Assembly: GCA_963210315.1 (NCBI GenBank)
Contig: OY723286.1
Location: forward strand, 1,736,001 to 1,800,000
DNA length: 64,000 nucleotides
From: Rhynchopus euleeides
Taxonomy: Eukaryota > Euglenozoa > Diplonemea > Diplonemida > Diplonemidae
Direction of reading: 5' to 3'
Part shown: in pieces, positions 10,267-22,253 of the stretch
Numbering within the stretch: position 1 is the stretch's first letter
Layout of the letters: each line of letters starts with the position of its first letter
Translations under genes and position numbers: made by a program
The notes under the pieces: generated by a model
The model's input: only the letters and a program-made list of their open reading frames with translations
What the model was told of the DNA's origin: nothing
The model's database searches: none

Positions 10267-11196
10267 ATGAAGGCGAAGGCATCTGCTGTGAGCTCTCTGC
10301 AGGAGAAGCTCTTCCGGTGGTACCTGCTCATCCGCACCGTGGTCCATGGGTTCTGGATCATGGTGAACCAGCTGCTGTGGTCTGACAAGCTCTTCCGCAC
10401 CGGGCGGCTCCGCCGCAAGGTGGTGATCATCGGCGACGAGGCTGCCCTCGGCTTCGGCGATTGGATCATCTGCTCCGAGACACCCGGCTTCGCAAAGTAC
10501 ATCACCTCGGAGATCAAGCAGGGGGAGCACGTCCGCTTCCAGTGGCGCGCCTTCAGCTCCTCCCACATCGCATCCACCTCCGACGAGTGGCTGCCGGAGC
10601 ACGAGGGGAAGCCGTCCTTCCTGGGGTGGCTGTGCCGTGGGAAGAACCTCTTCGAGGCCACCTTCGGGGAAGGTGCCCGCCACGCCGACGCCGACGCCGT
10701 CGTCATCATGGTTGGCTCCCACGACACCACGAAGGACCCGGAGGCCACGGGGCGCAACGTCGTCGCCATTGCGGAGAAGCTTGCTGGCATGGGGAAGCGT
10801 GTCTGGATCAACACCGTGCCTACCAAGGGGCACCTCGGTGCTGGCCGTGCGAAGGCTGGCTGGGTGCTGTGCGAGCGGAACCAGGGCATCCGCAAGTTTG
10901 TGACTGAGGCACAGAAGGCTCAGCCCCACATCTACCACGGTGTGGACGTGGAGCTGTACAAGCGTGACGAGCTGTTTGCCTTCGACAGCGTGCACCTCTC
11001 CTCCAAGGGCTACCGCCGCATCGCCAAGGAGCTGTACCCCCTCATGAAGAACCCGCTCATCAACATCGAGTGGCTGTTCCTCCGGCCGCAGCTGGGCGAG
11101 AAGCTGCGCGAGCGGGGCAACCCCTTCATGGCAGCAGAGGTGATGCGCATGGGGACCCCGCCCAGCACCGACACTGCGGAGAAGAAGGCGAAGTAG
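10267..11196 (+). CDS. SGNH/GDSL-fold protein with altered catalytic motifs
   Basis: Intronless, 309 residues, start at ATG 10267. The frame stays open upstream through the GGGTACCC array, but that part is low-complexity. A hydrophobic amphipathic segment (residues 18-38, WYLLIRTVVHGFWIMVNQLL) may anchor it to a membrane. The SGNH fold is indicated by block I, VVIIGDEAALGFGDW (52-66); block III, MVGSHD (148-153); and a canonical block V, FDSVHLSSKGYRRIA (D240, H243). In this family the nucleophile is the Ser of GDS and block III is GxND. Here these are Glu58 and His152. The Asp-His pair is present but the usual nucleophile is missing, so it is either a pseudo-hydrolase or a variant chemistry. 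Usual family members are esterases, lipases or acyltransferases. Assignment to the fold is likely; activity is unknown. Confidence 0.8.
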   Translation: MKAKASAVSSLQEKLFRWYLLIRTVVHGFWIMVNQLLWSDKLFRTGRLRRKVVIIGDEAALGFGDWIICSETPGFAKYITSEIKQGEHVRFQWRAFSSSHIASTSDEWLPEHEGKPSFLGWLCRGKNLFEATFGEGARHADADAVVIMVGSHDTTKDPEATGRNVVAIAEKLAGMGKRVWINTVPTKGHLGAGRAKAGWVLCERNQGIRKFVTEAQKAQPHIYHGVDVELYKRDELFAFDSVHLSSKGYRRIAKELYPLMKNPLINIEWLFLRPQLGEKLRERGNPFMAAEVMRMGTPPSTDTAEKKAK

Positions 11197-12723
11197 AGAG
11201 AGACGGTGTATGGGGGGGGGGGCTGGGGGGTGGGATGGGTATGGGGTTGAGTCGGTGTTGGCGGGAGAGAGTGGGACAAGAGAGTCTCTGGGGGTTGGGG
11301 TGTTGGGAAGGGGGGGGGGGTGTAGTCGCTGGGCTCATCTCGTCTCTGTTCTCTCCTCTGTGTCTCGGGACACCAGTGCTGGATGGCGGCTCTGTGTGAT
11401 GCCACGCTTGTATGAGGCTCGGGAGTGTGGCCTGCCTGCCGCTGATCATCACATTATGTCGGAACGAACATAACACACTCACCAATCATCAGGGCGGGGT
11501 GAAGACTGCGGATTGATTAAAACCTCCAGTCAGTTGGCTACATCCACAATGGTGATGTCTCTGAATTACTCCCCAAAAGAGTGTCGGAGATGCTGTGTTT
11601 ATGATACCCTTGGGTGCCACCGGTGAGTATATTAAATGTGTGTAGATTCGCCGATGTCGATATCCTCCCACCCACCCCACCCACCCCGTGTGTTTCTCGT
11701 CTGCAGGAAAATGTATCTGATCTGGTAAACAATGGTTTGGTGTATGTTGGCGTGGGGGGGGAGAGGGGAGGTGATGTTCTCATTTTAGTGTTTTTTCTTT
11801 GAAAAGAGGAGTGGCACGATTGCCGTCTCTGTTGTGTGTGTCTGTGTGTGTGTGTGTGCCCCCCCCTGCAGTGTTGTCCCCTTATGGATGCACAACACCG
11901 AGTTCTCCTTCGCAACGCTTCTCTGTTGCGTTCCATAGAGAGCTATGCATCACACATACAACGCCCACCTCCATCCTGGGTCCTGGGTTCTTCATTTTTT
12001 TTCTTATTTTTCTCATTTTCTCTCTCTCGCGATACTATTGGAGGCAGCTAGACCCAGCGCCACCCAGCAGGGCTTGACGCACGCCTTTCTGCTGAAAAAG
12101 CGTCACTCAGACAAGAAGAACACCGCCTCAGGGACGAGCCCCTCGTGGGTTCTTGCGAGGCAAGCAGCTCCCCCCCCCCCCCCCCCCACCGACTCAGCCA
12201 ACCCCTCTGTTCTGCCTTTTTCTCCCATCCGATTGTTTCTTGGCTGCCAAACCGGTTCACACCCGGTTGGGGGGCGGGGGGGGGGGGTGGGTGGGTGCAT
12301 GAGTTGAGTGAGAATCAACTCCCTGACCCACACCACACAGCCTGGGTGTCGGACCAACTGGATGAGGTATCTCGGCCCAGACTGGGGAAGAGGGGGGGGG
12401 GGGCTGAGGAGGGGCGACCGGATCCCTTCTCTAGATTGTTCGGAGCAGTCGAGGCTGAGTTACGACTTCTGGGGACCTTGTCTCCCTCAAGTTGTTGGAG
12501 ACAAAGGCACACCACCAGGAGGTCTGCAAATCTCTCCGGAAGGTGTCGGGTGGGGGTGTTGGTGACGGGGGGTCCAAAGCCCTTGTACCAAAACAGTCTG
12601 TTTTTCATTCCAGCGGGGGGGGGGGGGCTTTAGAGGCACACCGAATGCTCAGAGACGGTAATAAAGTATTGAGGCATATTGGGGCCAAAACCGCATCACC
12701 CCCCTCCCCCTCCTCACACTCTT
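11197..12723. other. Spacer between SGNH and SpoU genes
   Basis: No gene supported. It contains G-rich runs (11212-11230, 11308-11320, 12270-12290), a TGTG microsatellite (about 11835-11860), a C-run (12170-12188) and T-rich tracts (11995-12025). Confidence 0.6.
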
Positions 12724-12773
12724 GGTGGTGCTGGGAGATTTACTTTTCCATTCCCTCTCGACGATCAAACCCC
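12724..12773 (+). repeat. 65-bp dispersed repeat, copy 2 (upstream of SpoU gene)
   Basis: Partial copy starting at GGTGGTGCTGGGAG, then TTTACTTTTCCATTCCCTC and CGACGATCAAACCCC. The ACTAACATTGC part is missing. It ends about 100 bp before the methyltransferase ATG, a position similar to copy 1 before the SGNH gene. Confidence 0.75.
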
Positions 12774-12871
12774 CTCCTCACACTCTTGCTACCTACGGTC
12801 CTAACATTGTCTCCTTCACGACCCCCCTCCACTACCGCTGCTCCAGGCATTCCCGGCATCACTGGGTAAGC

Positions 12872-14932
12872 ATGCTTAAGAGATGTCGCGCTGCCATGGC
12901 GCCCAAACGGGGGCGCCTTGCGTACAGCAAGGAGAAGGACGCAGCCGAGAAGGCTGGCCAAGGGCGGGTCCGCCTGATTGACCGCAAAAACGATTGGGAG
13001 CTGAAAAAGGTTTGGTCGAAGGGGCTGGGCGTCATGGCAGGCAAATCGGACAAATCGCTCGACCCGCTAGAGTACTATGAAGGCGGGCAGCTGTATTACG
13101 AGAAGGAAAGGGGGGCCCAAGCACAGGCCTGGAGGGATCTGTACAGCAAAGAGATCGACATGGTGCGTCACGACTACCAGGCAGGTTATGCAGCGCCCGC
13201 CCCGCTGCAGGAGGTTCGGTCCAAAAAGCCGCAGACAGCAATCGACTGGGAGAACATCCAGCTGAATATGCCTGTTGCGGAGACGACTATTTCGAACCGA
13301 AAACACGCAACCCTGGGGCACCTCCACCGCATCCGCACCAATCCGAAATATCGTTGGAAGAGAGGCAGATTCGTGACCCGAGATCCGGCGACGATCGCAT
13401 CGCTGGCGATGGCGAAGTTCTACCCGGAAATCCTCTGCATGACACAATACGCAGAACCCCCGAAGCACCTCGACCTCGACAAGACACCTATTGTGGTGTG
13501 TGAGCCCCACGCTCTGGCCTCAGCCTCAGGGATTAGCGAGGAAAGCCAGAGATTCAGCGGGGTGTTCGCTGAATATTTCATCCCCAATGAAGCTTCCAAG
13601 CTGGACCTCTGGATGAACCCCGATATGGCGATGCAGCGCGTCGCAGTGATGGTGAACGTGCAGGAGCCCCAGCACCTGGGGAACATGATCCGCAGTAGTG
13701 TGGGCATGGGCTGCGACACCATCCTGCTGATGGACAACTGCGCCGACCCCTATAGCACAGAGGTGCTCGACGCGAGCCTTGCCGCGCAGGTGTCGGAAGG
13801 GGGGTACCCCCGGTTCCACATCCTCCGCCCTGAGGACGGTGATGACGCGTGGGGTATTCTCAACCGCATGGCGCAGGCCCATGATCTGCTGCCTGTGACG
13901 CTGACCCAGGGGGGCGATGCGGCGGTCGAGGTGACCTCGCCGGATGGCGTGTGGCGTGGGCTTGCAGAGAAGGATGACATGCAGAGGAAAATCATGATGT
14001 TCTTCGGGTCCGAGAGGTACGGGCTTGATCCTGAGTACGTCGAGCATAACATGGACCGTGAGGTGAAGCATGTGGCTCTGGGCAGCACATCCACCGTCGG
14101 TCTTTCAGCGGTATGGATCACCCCGTGGGTTTTGGGTTGGGGGCCCCCTGAAGGTCGCAGCAATGGGTTTCGCGTCTCTCTGTCTCTGTTGTTGGGTTTT
14201 CGCCAGGCAGGGCCCCCCCCTGTGTGTTGAGTTAAGAGGTCCTGTCAAACCCGTGTCTCGCAGTCTTGTGCTGCAGTGATGTCTCGCTGCCCCCTTTACC
14301 CCTCACCACTCCAACACACGATCCTCCCGCAGTCGTCTGAAGCAGCAGTGCTGATGCACGCCCTGCTTGAGCCGACGTTCAGCGTCCCGAACCCCGCAGA
14401 GATTCCGAAGCTGTTCCCCGACAACCAAGCGAAGGTATGCTAAGACCTCCGGGTTTGCAGCCGGGGTGGGGTCAAACCACGAGAGAGAGAGTGAGAAAGA
14501 GAGAGATCGGTTATTCTCTCTGCATTCTGTTCACTTTTGACCAAGCATATTGCGCAGATATATGCTTGGCAGATATGTGCGCCTGGAATATGCTGGGGTC
14601 CCAAACAAAACCACACGTGCCACAACAGCCACAACCTTTGCATTGCATGAGGCATGTAGTGTCGTGATCGTTTTAACTTCGTTCTCTCTTGGGAGGGCTC
14701 TGTGATTGGAATCCCTTTTTCTGCTACTTCATCTTCACTCCCCCCCCTCCTCTATGCACAGGTCAGGGTCATCACCCCGATCTCCCGCGAGGTCATGGAT
14801 GCACGCAGCAGAGGGGAAGAACTGGAGCTGGTCCCCGTGCGTCCCCAGGGGATGCAGGTGTCGAAGTTCTACCGCGACACCCGCTTTGGGAAGCCTGCGT
14901 ACAAAACCCAGGTCTCCTTGCACCGCTCCTAG
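12872..14932 (+). CDS. SpoU/TrmH-family RNA 2'-O-methyltransferase
   Basis: Three exons: 12872-14110, 14333-14434, 14762-14932 (introns GTATGG..CCGCAG and GTATGC..GCACAG, both phase 0); 503 residues. The SPOUT methyltransferase domain is C-terminal. Motif 1 is VQEPQHLGNMIRSS (263-276), with the DPyS-like continuation NCADPYSTEVLDAS. Motif 2 is FFGSERYGLD (377-386). Motif 3, GLSASSEAAV (410-419), is rebuilt exactly across intron 1, which supports the splice. These enzymes transfer a methyl group from SAM to a ribose 2'-OH in rRNA or tRNA using the trefoil-knot fold. The long N-terminal region (1-250), basic at first, is not recognised and may hold the RNA-binding part. An alternative in-frame ATG at 12896 has a better context (GCCATGG). 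The target RNA cannot be told from sequence; a mitochondrial or nucleolar role are both open. Confidence 0.88.
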
Positions 14933-15842
14933 CCTCCAAAAAGCCTGCCGCCGCCCCTCCCGCAGCCCGGGAGGGGAAGGGGTGTGTGGGGGCGGGTTGG
15001 GTTACCTCTTGCCTCCAACCCGCAGCCCGTCGCTTGTGCCCGCTCCAGCACCCTGGAAGTGTGAGTATCTCGTGGATACTGGGGGGGGGGGGGTGGGGCT
15101 GGCCACTACAGGCCGTCTTATTCCCGTTCCCTCGCAGCCCTTCTTCCCCCCACACCCCCCCCCCCCCGATCATGCCCTGCCGAGGTGTGAGCCTGAACGA
15201 ATACTCGGAACAAAAAAATACCTCGGAACAGAATTTGGTAGATGCCTGGGCAAACATAGTCGAATAGTGCCTGCCCGAGTTCATACAGACATCCCCTCCC
15301 ACTCCCCCACACCCAAACACACCCCCACCCCAGTCGGGGTTTTGTTCAGTGGAGCGACGAGCGGGTCTCTTCATGTGTTGCACTTCCACTGCCTTCCACA
15401 CACACCCTTCACCACTCCTCTGCCCAAGGCATATACACAACACACACACGCGCCACCTTGCGCCCCGCCGCGAGCGCCGCCGCGACACACGCGTCTAGGG
15501 AAGGAAGGGTTGTCTTTCACCCTTCTCCTCTCGAGCCCAACCGCACCCCCAGCAGCATCCCCTGCCCCTGCTTCGTTGCAACCACCCCATCCGTATCCCC
15601 TGCCTGCCTCCATCCGCCGAAGGTTAGCCTGAGGAAGAGGAGTGCGGCTTTCAGTCGTAGTATAGTAGCGTTTACCTTGCGTCCTCTTAGGGCCAGTACC
15701 GTTGTTGTCCCGCCAGGGTTTTTGGTAGCCACTGTCCCCCCCCCTTGTGACCCGTTCGGCTCTGTTCTCGACAAGGTCTCCTCGACTCAGCCCTCAAGGA
15801 CAGCCCGAAAAGAGGAACCCGTTCTCCAGCTGCGGCTTCAGG
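14933..15842. other. Spacer before the first kinase
   Basis: No separate gene supported. C- and G-runs occur at 15080-15092 and 15157-15170. The frame of the kinase is open upstream of its ATG (to at least 15747), and the residues just before it (CGFRM) would align with the paralogue's domain start, so an upstream first exon or earlier start of the kinase may lie here. Confidence 0.5.
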
Positions 15843-17446
15843 ATGCAGTTCATCGGTGAGGGTGCCTACGGGCGGGTGTACAAATGGGATGTGGAGCGTG
15901 ATGATGGGCAGGTGGACTGCTTCGCCGTGAAGGAGGTTATGTTTGATTCGATCGACAGCGTCTACAGGGCGACTATGGTATGGCTTGGTCGGAGGCCTGT
16001 GTAACCACAGGGTGGGGAGGGCGTGAAGGGGACATTCACGATTGCCAAGACAGATGTATTCTGGCATAACACTGTGACACCCAACCCCCCACAACAGCTT
16101 CTGCGCGAGATCCGCCTGATGGCGCACTTTGCCGATCACGACAACCTGCTGTCTCTCAGAGATGTGATGGTCTCGCCCGATGCCCGCAGCGTGTATCTCT
16201 ACTCGACGTTCTGCAACCAGGACCTCGCAACCCTGTTGCGGTCAGGCCGCATCCTGTTTGAACCGTCGCGGGTGATGTACGTCATGCATGTCCTGGTATG
16301 ACAAAGTGAGTCAGACTCACTCTTGCAGCTTTCACAGAAGCTCATACACACCTTGCCGCACCGTGACTTCCCGCCCTGGAGTTAGACAGCCCCCTCCCAC
16401 CCCTTTGCGACACATCTGCCCCCACATGCCCACACACACACACCGCAACACAGCTCTCCGCCCTCCACGCGATGCACACCGCGGGCGTCATCCACTGCGA
16501 CGTGAAGCCTTCGAACATCCTGATGGCTGACAACGGCAACGCCATCCTTGCAGACTTCGGCCTCAGCTCCCCTTCGGGAGAGGGCGGTGACAAGCTCCAC
16601 TATGTGGCCACCCGCTCCTACCGTGCCCCGGAGGTGGTGCTGCGGGAGCCCTACTCCACGGGTGTCGACATCTGGGGCCTGGGCTGCGTCTTGGCGGAGA
16701 TGATGGCCCCGCCAACGGGGCAGCGCCTGCTGTTCCCTGCACCCGACTCCCTCCGCTGCCCGCAGCGCGGCGCAGAGCACATCGAGCGCCTGCTGGACTT
16801 CACCGGCAACACCCCTGGGGTGAGCGGCGCCTGGATCCGCCAGACCAACCCCTCCAAGCAGTTCGTCGACTCCCTCCCCGCCTGCCCGCCGTGCGACACC
16901 GCGCGGAGGTTCCCCACCTCCTGCCCGGATTCGCTCTCCCTCCTCCACGCAATGCTCACCTTCGACCCCACCGCACGCCCCTCCGCAGCGCAGTGCCTCG
17001 CACACACCTACTTCGGTGAATACGCCTGGGGCGACGGGTCGGAGGACACACCATACTATCCCTTTGAAGACGTCAGCCTGACCACAACCTGCACGACACG
17101 CGACGAGGCTGTTGCCCAGGTGTGCCTCTCGATCGATGACTACCGCCGGAGCAAGCTTGAGTCGGGTGAAGAGGAGTGTGACAGCCTGGAGGGAGACCGT
17201 GAGGAGATGTACTGCAGCGGGTCATCCTCTCAGGGTGTGGATGAGGAGGAGGAGGAAGCGTCTGCCGACGACGATGATGACCGTGAGAGCAGCGTGACGT
17301 CGAGCGACTGCAGCGCGACAAGCGAGTGCCTCTCCACACAGGGGGATGGGCAGTCGGTGTTTATCACGCAGGTCTCCCCCAGCGAGGATGTGTTTTGCCC
17401 GAGATCCGTGGCATCGAGAGATACGCTCTCTCCCCCTTCGGAATAG
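15843..17446 (+). CDS. Divergent MAPK-like (CMGC) protein kinase with LHY activation loop
   Basis: Exons 15843-15977, 16098-16295 and 16454-17446 (introns start GTATGG and GTATGA, end CAACAG and ACACAG); 441 residues as called. Gly loop GEGAYGRV (5-12), ATP Lys30, helix-C Glu49 (LLREIRLM), catalytic HCDVKPSN (125-132), DFG 145-147 and APE 169-171 are all present, so it is probably an active kinase. Two departures are visible: HCD instead of HRD, and an activation loop reading LHYVATRSYRAPE, so the Thr of the TxY dual-phosphorylation motif of MAP kinases is absent. After the CMGC-type C-lobe comes an acidic, Ser-rich tail (about 345-441). The start lies directly before the Gly loop, shorter than usual at the N terminus, so a 5' exon may be missing. 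Both introns sit at the same places as in the kinase at 27927-29645, so the two are paralogues. Confidence 0.82.
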
Positions 17447-18210
17447 AGGGGGCTGTAATGCAAATGGTAGAAAAGGCAGGCACGTCTTGTTGGGGGTTGG
17501 TGGGTGATGTTTCTCTTTTGTCGATAGAACCCTCTCTTACAGACGCACGTCGTGAGAGGGTGTTATTTTGGGGGGTATTTTTTGCTGTACCCCGTGTGTG
17601 TCGGGGTCTGGTCTGTGAGAAAAAAAGAGGAAAATACAGACTGTCGGAGCAGCGCACGTCTGGGATACACCAGCACGCAATGTTATTGCACTGTGCGCCA
17701 CACACAAAAAAAAATAATGAACAAAGGAAATACTCTAAAGGGGGCACCGAAAGATTCCGGGCCATTCCGGAACGAAGTGGAGCCTCTTCTCCCTCTCTAC
17801 TCCTCTATCACCCCCACTCTATGCTCCTTCAGTCTACCTACCCCCCCCTCCCCCCCTCGCACCGGCCAACCCCCCTGTCTCTGGGTTTCAGCACTGCCTG
17901 TGACTGGAGCGGAGGGGGGGGGGGTGTGGGTGTGTTTTTTTATCTCGGGCTCTGTGCCTTGCGACCTTGGATGATTTGAATGATTTTATTCCGTTCAAAT
18001 TGTTCTTTCTCTGCGTTGTTACACAACGAAAAAAAATATCATCGCCCCCATTCCCACGCTCCGCAGCTGTGCCGCCTGCCGTCTCTTTTGGTGGGTAATG
18101 CGAATGCAACGTTCTGCCTTTTTTTGCTCCACCCCCTCCCAAGGGGGTGGAGAAAGGTGGAATGGTGTCCTGGCGTGGATAATGTCTTCTCCCTCCCCTC
18201 CCCCCTCCTC

Positions 18211-18270
18211 CCATTGCAAGAAGGTGCTGGGGGACTTGCTTTTCCATTCACTCTCGACAATCAAACCCCC
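18211..18270 (+). repeat. 65-bp dispersed repeat, copy 3
   Basis: CCATTGCAAGAAGGTGCTGG, then GACTTGCTTTTCCATTCAC and CTCGACAATCAAACCCC. No gene is recognised downstream within several kb. Confidence 0.8.
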
Positions 18271-19950
18271 AATCACCTACAATCAACAACACCCTCACTC
18301 CCACAACTCTCCCAAAAGCAACAAGCTTGATTTGGTCAATGCGAGGAAGCCGGTGGGGAAGCGTGGGCGATGCATGCAGTGTGTTGAAAAGTGTTGAAAA
18401 CGCAGTATAACCCCAAATCCCCTCTCTCTCTCTCGTCGGGAGAGGGTGGGGAGGAGGAAACGGAATCTGCAAAAATGAAATGAAACGTCGACAGCAAAAA
18501 AAACAGTACACTGCGTGCTCGCCTTTCTTCGCGCAAACAAGAACGGGAGGAGGTACGTACCTCCTCCTCCCCCCTTCCCCCCACACCCACCCCGGCTTCT
18601 TCGGTACCAGAGAGAAAGCGTGTGTCAATTTCATAGGAAGGCCCCCCTCTCTTCGGCTTCCCCCAGCCCCCCCCCCTCCGGCAGGCAAAGCTCTTTTGCT
18701 GCCCTGGAGAGGGGTGGGGGGAGGGTGTGATGGGGGGGGGGTTTTCTTTTCATCTCCATCTTCTCTCATCTCAGGTTCCGAGATCTCATGTGCTCTGTGT
18801 GTTGCAGTCGCGGCGCTCCCCCATATTTCCCCATCCCAGCCCATTCACCCCCATTCCCCCACCCCACCCCACCCGTTCACCACAAAACCCGACATCCCAA
18901 CAAGAACCGCTATTTTTTTGTTCTCGATCCAAACCTGTCTTTTGTATTGTGTAGGCCAGCAGTTCAGCAGTGTGGACACAGCACAGCTTCATGCCAGCTG
19001 TGCTTCGTCCTCAACGGCGAGGGAGGGAAGTATCTGCTTATTTCTGCTAGGAAAATCACCACGGTACTGGCAGGTCTTGTGAGTGGCACGCAACGAAACA
19101 ATCCAAACAGGGGCTCTGTGCGAATCGCTCGTTCAAACCGGTGGAGCTGATGTGGGTCGTGTGAACGAACTCGCATTCGTAAGCCGGGTGGGCGAACAGT
19201 CTCTGCAAACAGTCTCTTCGAGGGCCTCTCTGGCCCTTGAGTGAGGGGTTTTTTTGGTATTCTTTCTTCTGTTTGGGTATACTTTCCCCGCAAGTGACGG
19301 TCCCACGTGCCGCAGGGGTGGGGGGCGGTGCAGTGTGCGTTTTGCTTATTTTTTCTTCTGTTTGTCGTGTTGTTCCCTGCGAACCGCAAACCCATCGCAA
19401 CGCCGTATTTCATGCGGCCCCACTGGTCCCCTCCCCAATAAGGATGGTCCTCGCCTACACCGATGAAGATGTGGACACAGCTCCCTATCCTGCATGCAGG
19501 ATACGGGGGTGTCGATGGGACTGATCAAGCATAGCTTGTGATGAGAAGTCGGCATCCTCTCCAAAAAAAAGGAATGTAGCCAGCCACACGCGTGGTGTGG
19601 GTGGCGGTTACGATGCGGCGCGTTGCCACGAACACAAAGAACTCAACCGTCTCAGAAAATGAACTGCAGAATCGAATGGGGGGTGAGTGGAGGAAGGAGT
19701 GGAAAAGAAACTCGCGACAAGGCATCTGCCTCCGTTGGCCTGGTCGTCTCTCTCACGTCAATGGCTGGTGGTCGCCGATGCCAAAAGAAATCTGGTCCCC
19801 GTGCCCCACAAACCCGCGACGTGCCAACTGAACGGGTGTGTTTGTATCTTCTGTGATATGCTATTTACTTTCGCTTGGATGTTCCGATCGTTGGACCCTC
19901 CATCAAGGGAGGAGTGTCCGCGTTCCGCATGCAGGAAACGAATGAGGGGG

Positions 19951-20056
19951 GTCTTCGCTACTAGCAAGTTTTGGGTGAAGTTTTCGGCGCTATTCTCACA
20001 GAAGTATGGTGAAAATGCGCTAAAACTCCACCACTTTTCGGCGCCGGAGCGAAGAC
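19951..20056. mobile_element. Hairpin element, GTCTTCGC family, copy A
   Basis: 106-bp imperfect inverted repeat that starts GTCTTCGCT and ends AGCGAAGAC. Both arms carry GTTTT, CGGCGC and GTGAA words. The element at 51074-51183 has the same ends, size and internal words. A more diverged relative may lie at about 20698-20810. Small hairpins without coding capacity resemble MITEs; no target duplication is clear. Confidence 0.55.
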
Positions 20057-20828
20057 CACCTGAGCGGTTATTGATTTGACTGTCCTGATTTGCCTTTTCG
20101 GCAGTTCTTTTGTTTGAATTCTTTGGATTGAACGACAGGCGTTGCTGCCCAGCCACCGCCATTTTCCCGGAATCCGCCTGGAAAGGCTGGTGTAACGAGG
20201 CACACCTCACGCATGGCCAAGTTTGCCCACAAGTGACAAACATCACAACGCAAGCCGCACTCCGGTTTGCTCCACATGTCTCTAATCCACACTGCGGGCG
20301 AATCGCCCACTCCTCAAACCCTCCCCCCGTTCTCGGCCCCTGCTGCCAGTTTCAGTGACCGGAGGTCGAGAGGTCGCCGTTGTGCCCTGGCTCGTCTCTT
20401 GCCTCCACACACATATCCCCCCCTCTCCCCCCCCCCCCATTGTTTCGCACAAGAAATCCTTCAGACAGCTATATAAGTCCTCCCGCTCGATTAGCTTCTC
20501 CCAATCGTTCTGAGAGTCTTGTCGATGATATGATATTTGTCGTGTTTATTGTTTTTTTCGGCCACACCCTCATCCAAGTGACGAGGGAAAATGGAACACA
20601 CAACGGAGCAGCGGCACCCCTGCGGTAGGGAAGCCGCATCTAGTCAGCACAGGTGTGTGCGCGTTGCACCATTCATTGTTGCTTTTTTTTCCAAGGGGCC
20701 CTCGCTTCCGACAGGTTTTCTGACAAAGTTCGACGATATTTCTCTCAATATCAGAGGAAATTCACCCAAAAAGTGCGACTTGTCGGCACTCCGGAGCCAA
20801 AGATCCCCTCTCCCCCACTGCTACAAAA

Positions 20829-20893
20829 AAAGGACTGACATTGCGAGAAGGTGCTGGGTGACTTGCTTTCCCCCTTCACTCTCGACAATAAAA
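20829..20893 (+). repeat. 65-bp dispersed repeat, copy 4
   Basis: AAAGGACTGACATTGCGAG, then AAGGTGCTGGGTGACTTGC and CTTCACTCTCGACAATAAAA. Preceded by an A-run, as in copies 1 and 5. Confidence 0.8.
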
Positions 20894-22221
20894 TCCCCCC
20901 CCCCTCCACCTTGTGTTCCACACGGCTGCGGTACGCTCCCCTTGTGCCTCTCTTCGCTGGGGTAGCACCCGCCTTAGTTCGCCCTTTGTGTGTTCACACA
21001 CTGTGGTACGCTTCAGCAGGCGGTGCGGAAGGTCTCCTGCTGTTGACGTTTGGCCCCTCCCCCCATTCTCACCCCGTCGATTCCCTTCCTCATCATGTTT
21101 CATGCGAGATGCACACAGGTGTGTGTGTGATATCTCATCTCGCTATCAACGATCTTCCTCGGGGCTCTCTCAGGCTTCGTCTCATGACATAACAACGGCA
21201 GAAGTTGCCACTGGACAAGGTTTGGCGGTGGTGTCATCTCGACGCTGAGAGCGGTCCGCATGGCGGGCCCAGGGGCTGGACATGCAATGACATGTTTGCC
21301 ATCAAAATCAAAACAAGAAGGAAAAGGAATTCAGCCTTCTGCTCCCAGAATACGATACGTCCCCCTTCACAGGTTGGGCCCTGGCTGTTTTCCGCCCCCC
21401 CTCCCCCCCTTTTCCCCCTTGTTCAAACCGTTGTGTTCCGTTGAAAATCGAACTGTGTTCCTTCCCGGCACAGCCTTTCCCTCTCGACGACAAGGCTCGC
21501 CTTCGGCATGATGATTTGCCAATAAAAGGAGGGGAGCCTTGGAGACTGTGTAATACGCAAAGGGTTGCGCAAATAACCCCCCTCCCCCGAACAGAGCAGT
21601 CTTCTTTGTGGGACTGCTGGGAGCCGACAGCCAAAAACGTTCCAATCTAAATCAATATCCAATGAGGAGATTCGGTCTGAGGTGATCTCAATAAAGCCTG
21701 GGCTCTCGACTGAACGTTGGGTTAACGTTGCTGGCACTGTACCCTTGAGAGGCGAGAGGGAACCGCGTTCTCTCAAGTGCTGTGTGTTTGTGGTTGTCCG
21801 ATGTGTATCAAGTCAGGCCCAGAATTTGATATCCCATTTCTGCCTCTTCCCGCTTCCTCCCACGCCCTCATGCAGGTTTGAACACTGGTGGTGATTCGAG
21901 CTGATTGTGTGTTGAAGTTGGGGAACAGCAGAGGCTGTATGAGAGTTCAACCGAATCGCCTTTTCTTCCCCTGTGGGATACAGAACAGCCGATTCCTTTG
22001 TACTTTGGGCCAGCTCTTTTGCCAGGTCATTGTACCCGCCTTTAACACACCCCCGGGTAGGGCTGTGAAAACACAGTGCTGCGGCAGAAACATCTGCCAA
22101 CAAGAAGGGCATCATAATTGCCTCTCATTCGAGGCGTTGTGTGCCTGCGTGCCTGCAGCAATCTGCTGGTCGTTTGTGTGTCAGTCCCTTCCCCCCATTG
22201 TCTTGGAGGTCAGCTCGTCCC

Positions 22222-22253
22222 TTCTTTGATTCGACTTGAGTCGAATCAAAGAA
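22222..22253. repeat. 32-bp perfect hairpin
   Basis: Two 14-bp perfectly complementary arms (TTCTTTGATTCGAC and its complement) separated by TTGA. It stands alone in non-coding DNA. It could be a small-RNA structure, a protein-binding site or the scar of an excised element; nothing nearby decides. Confidence 0.6.
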
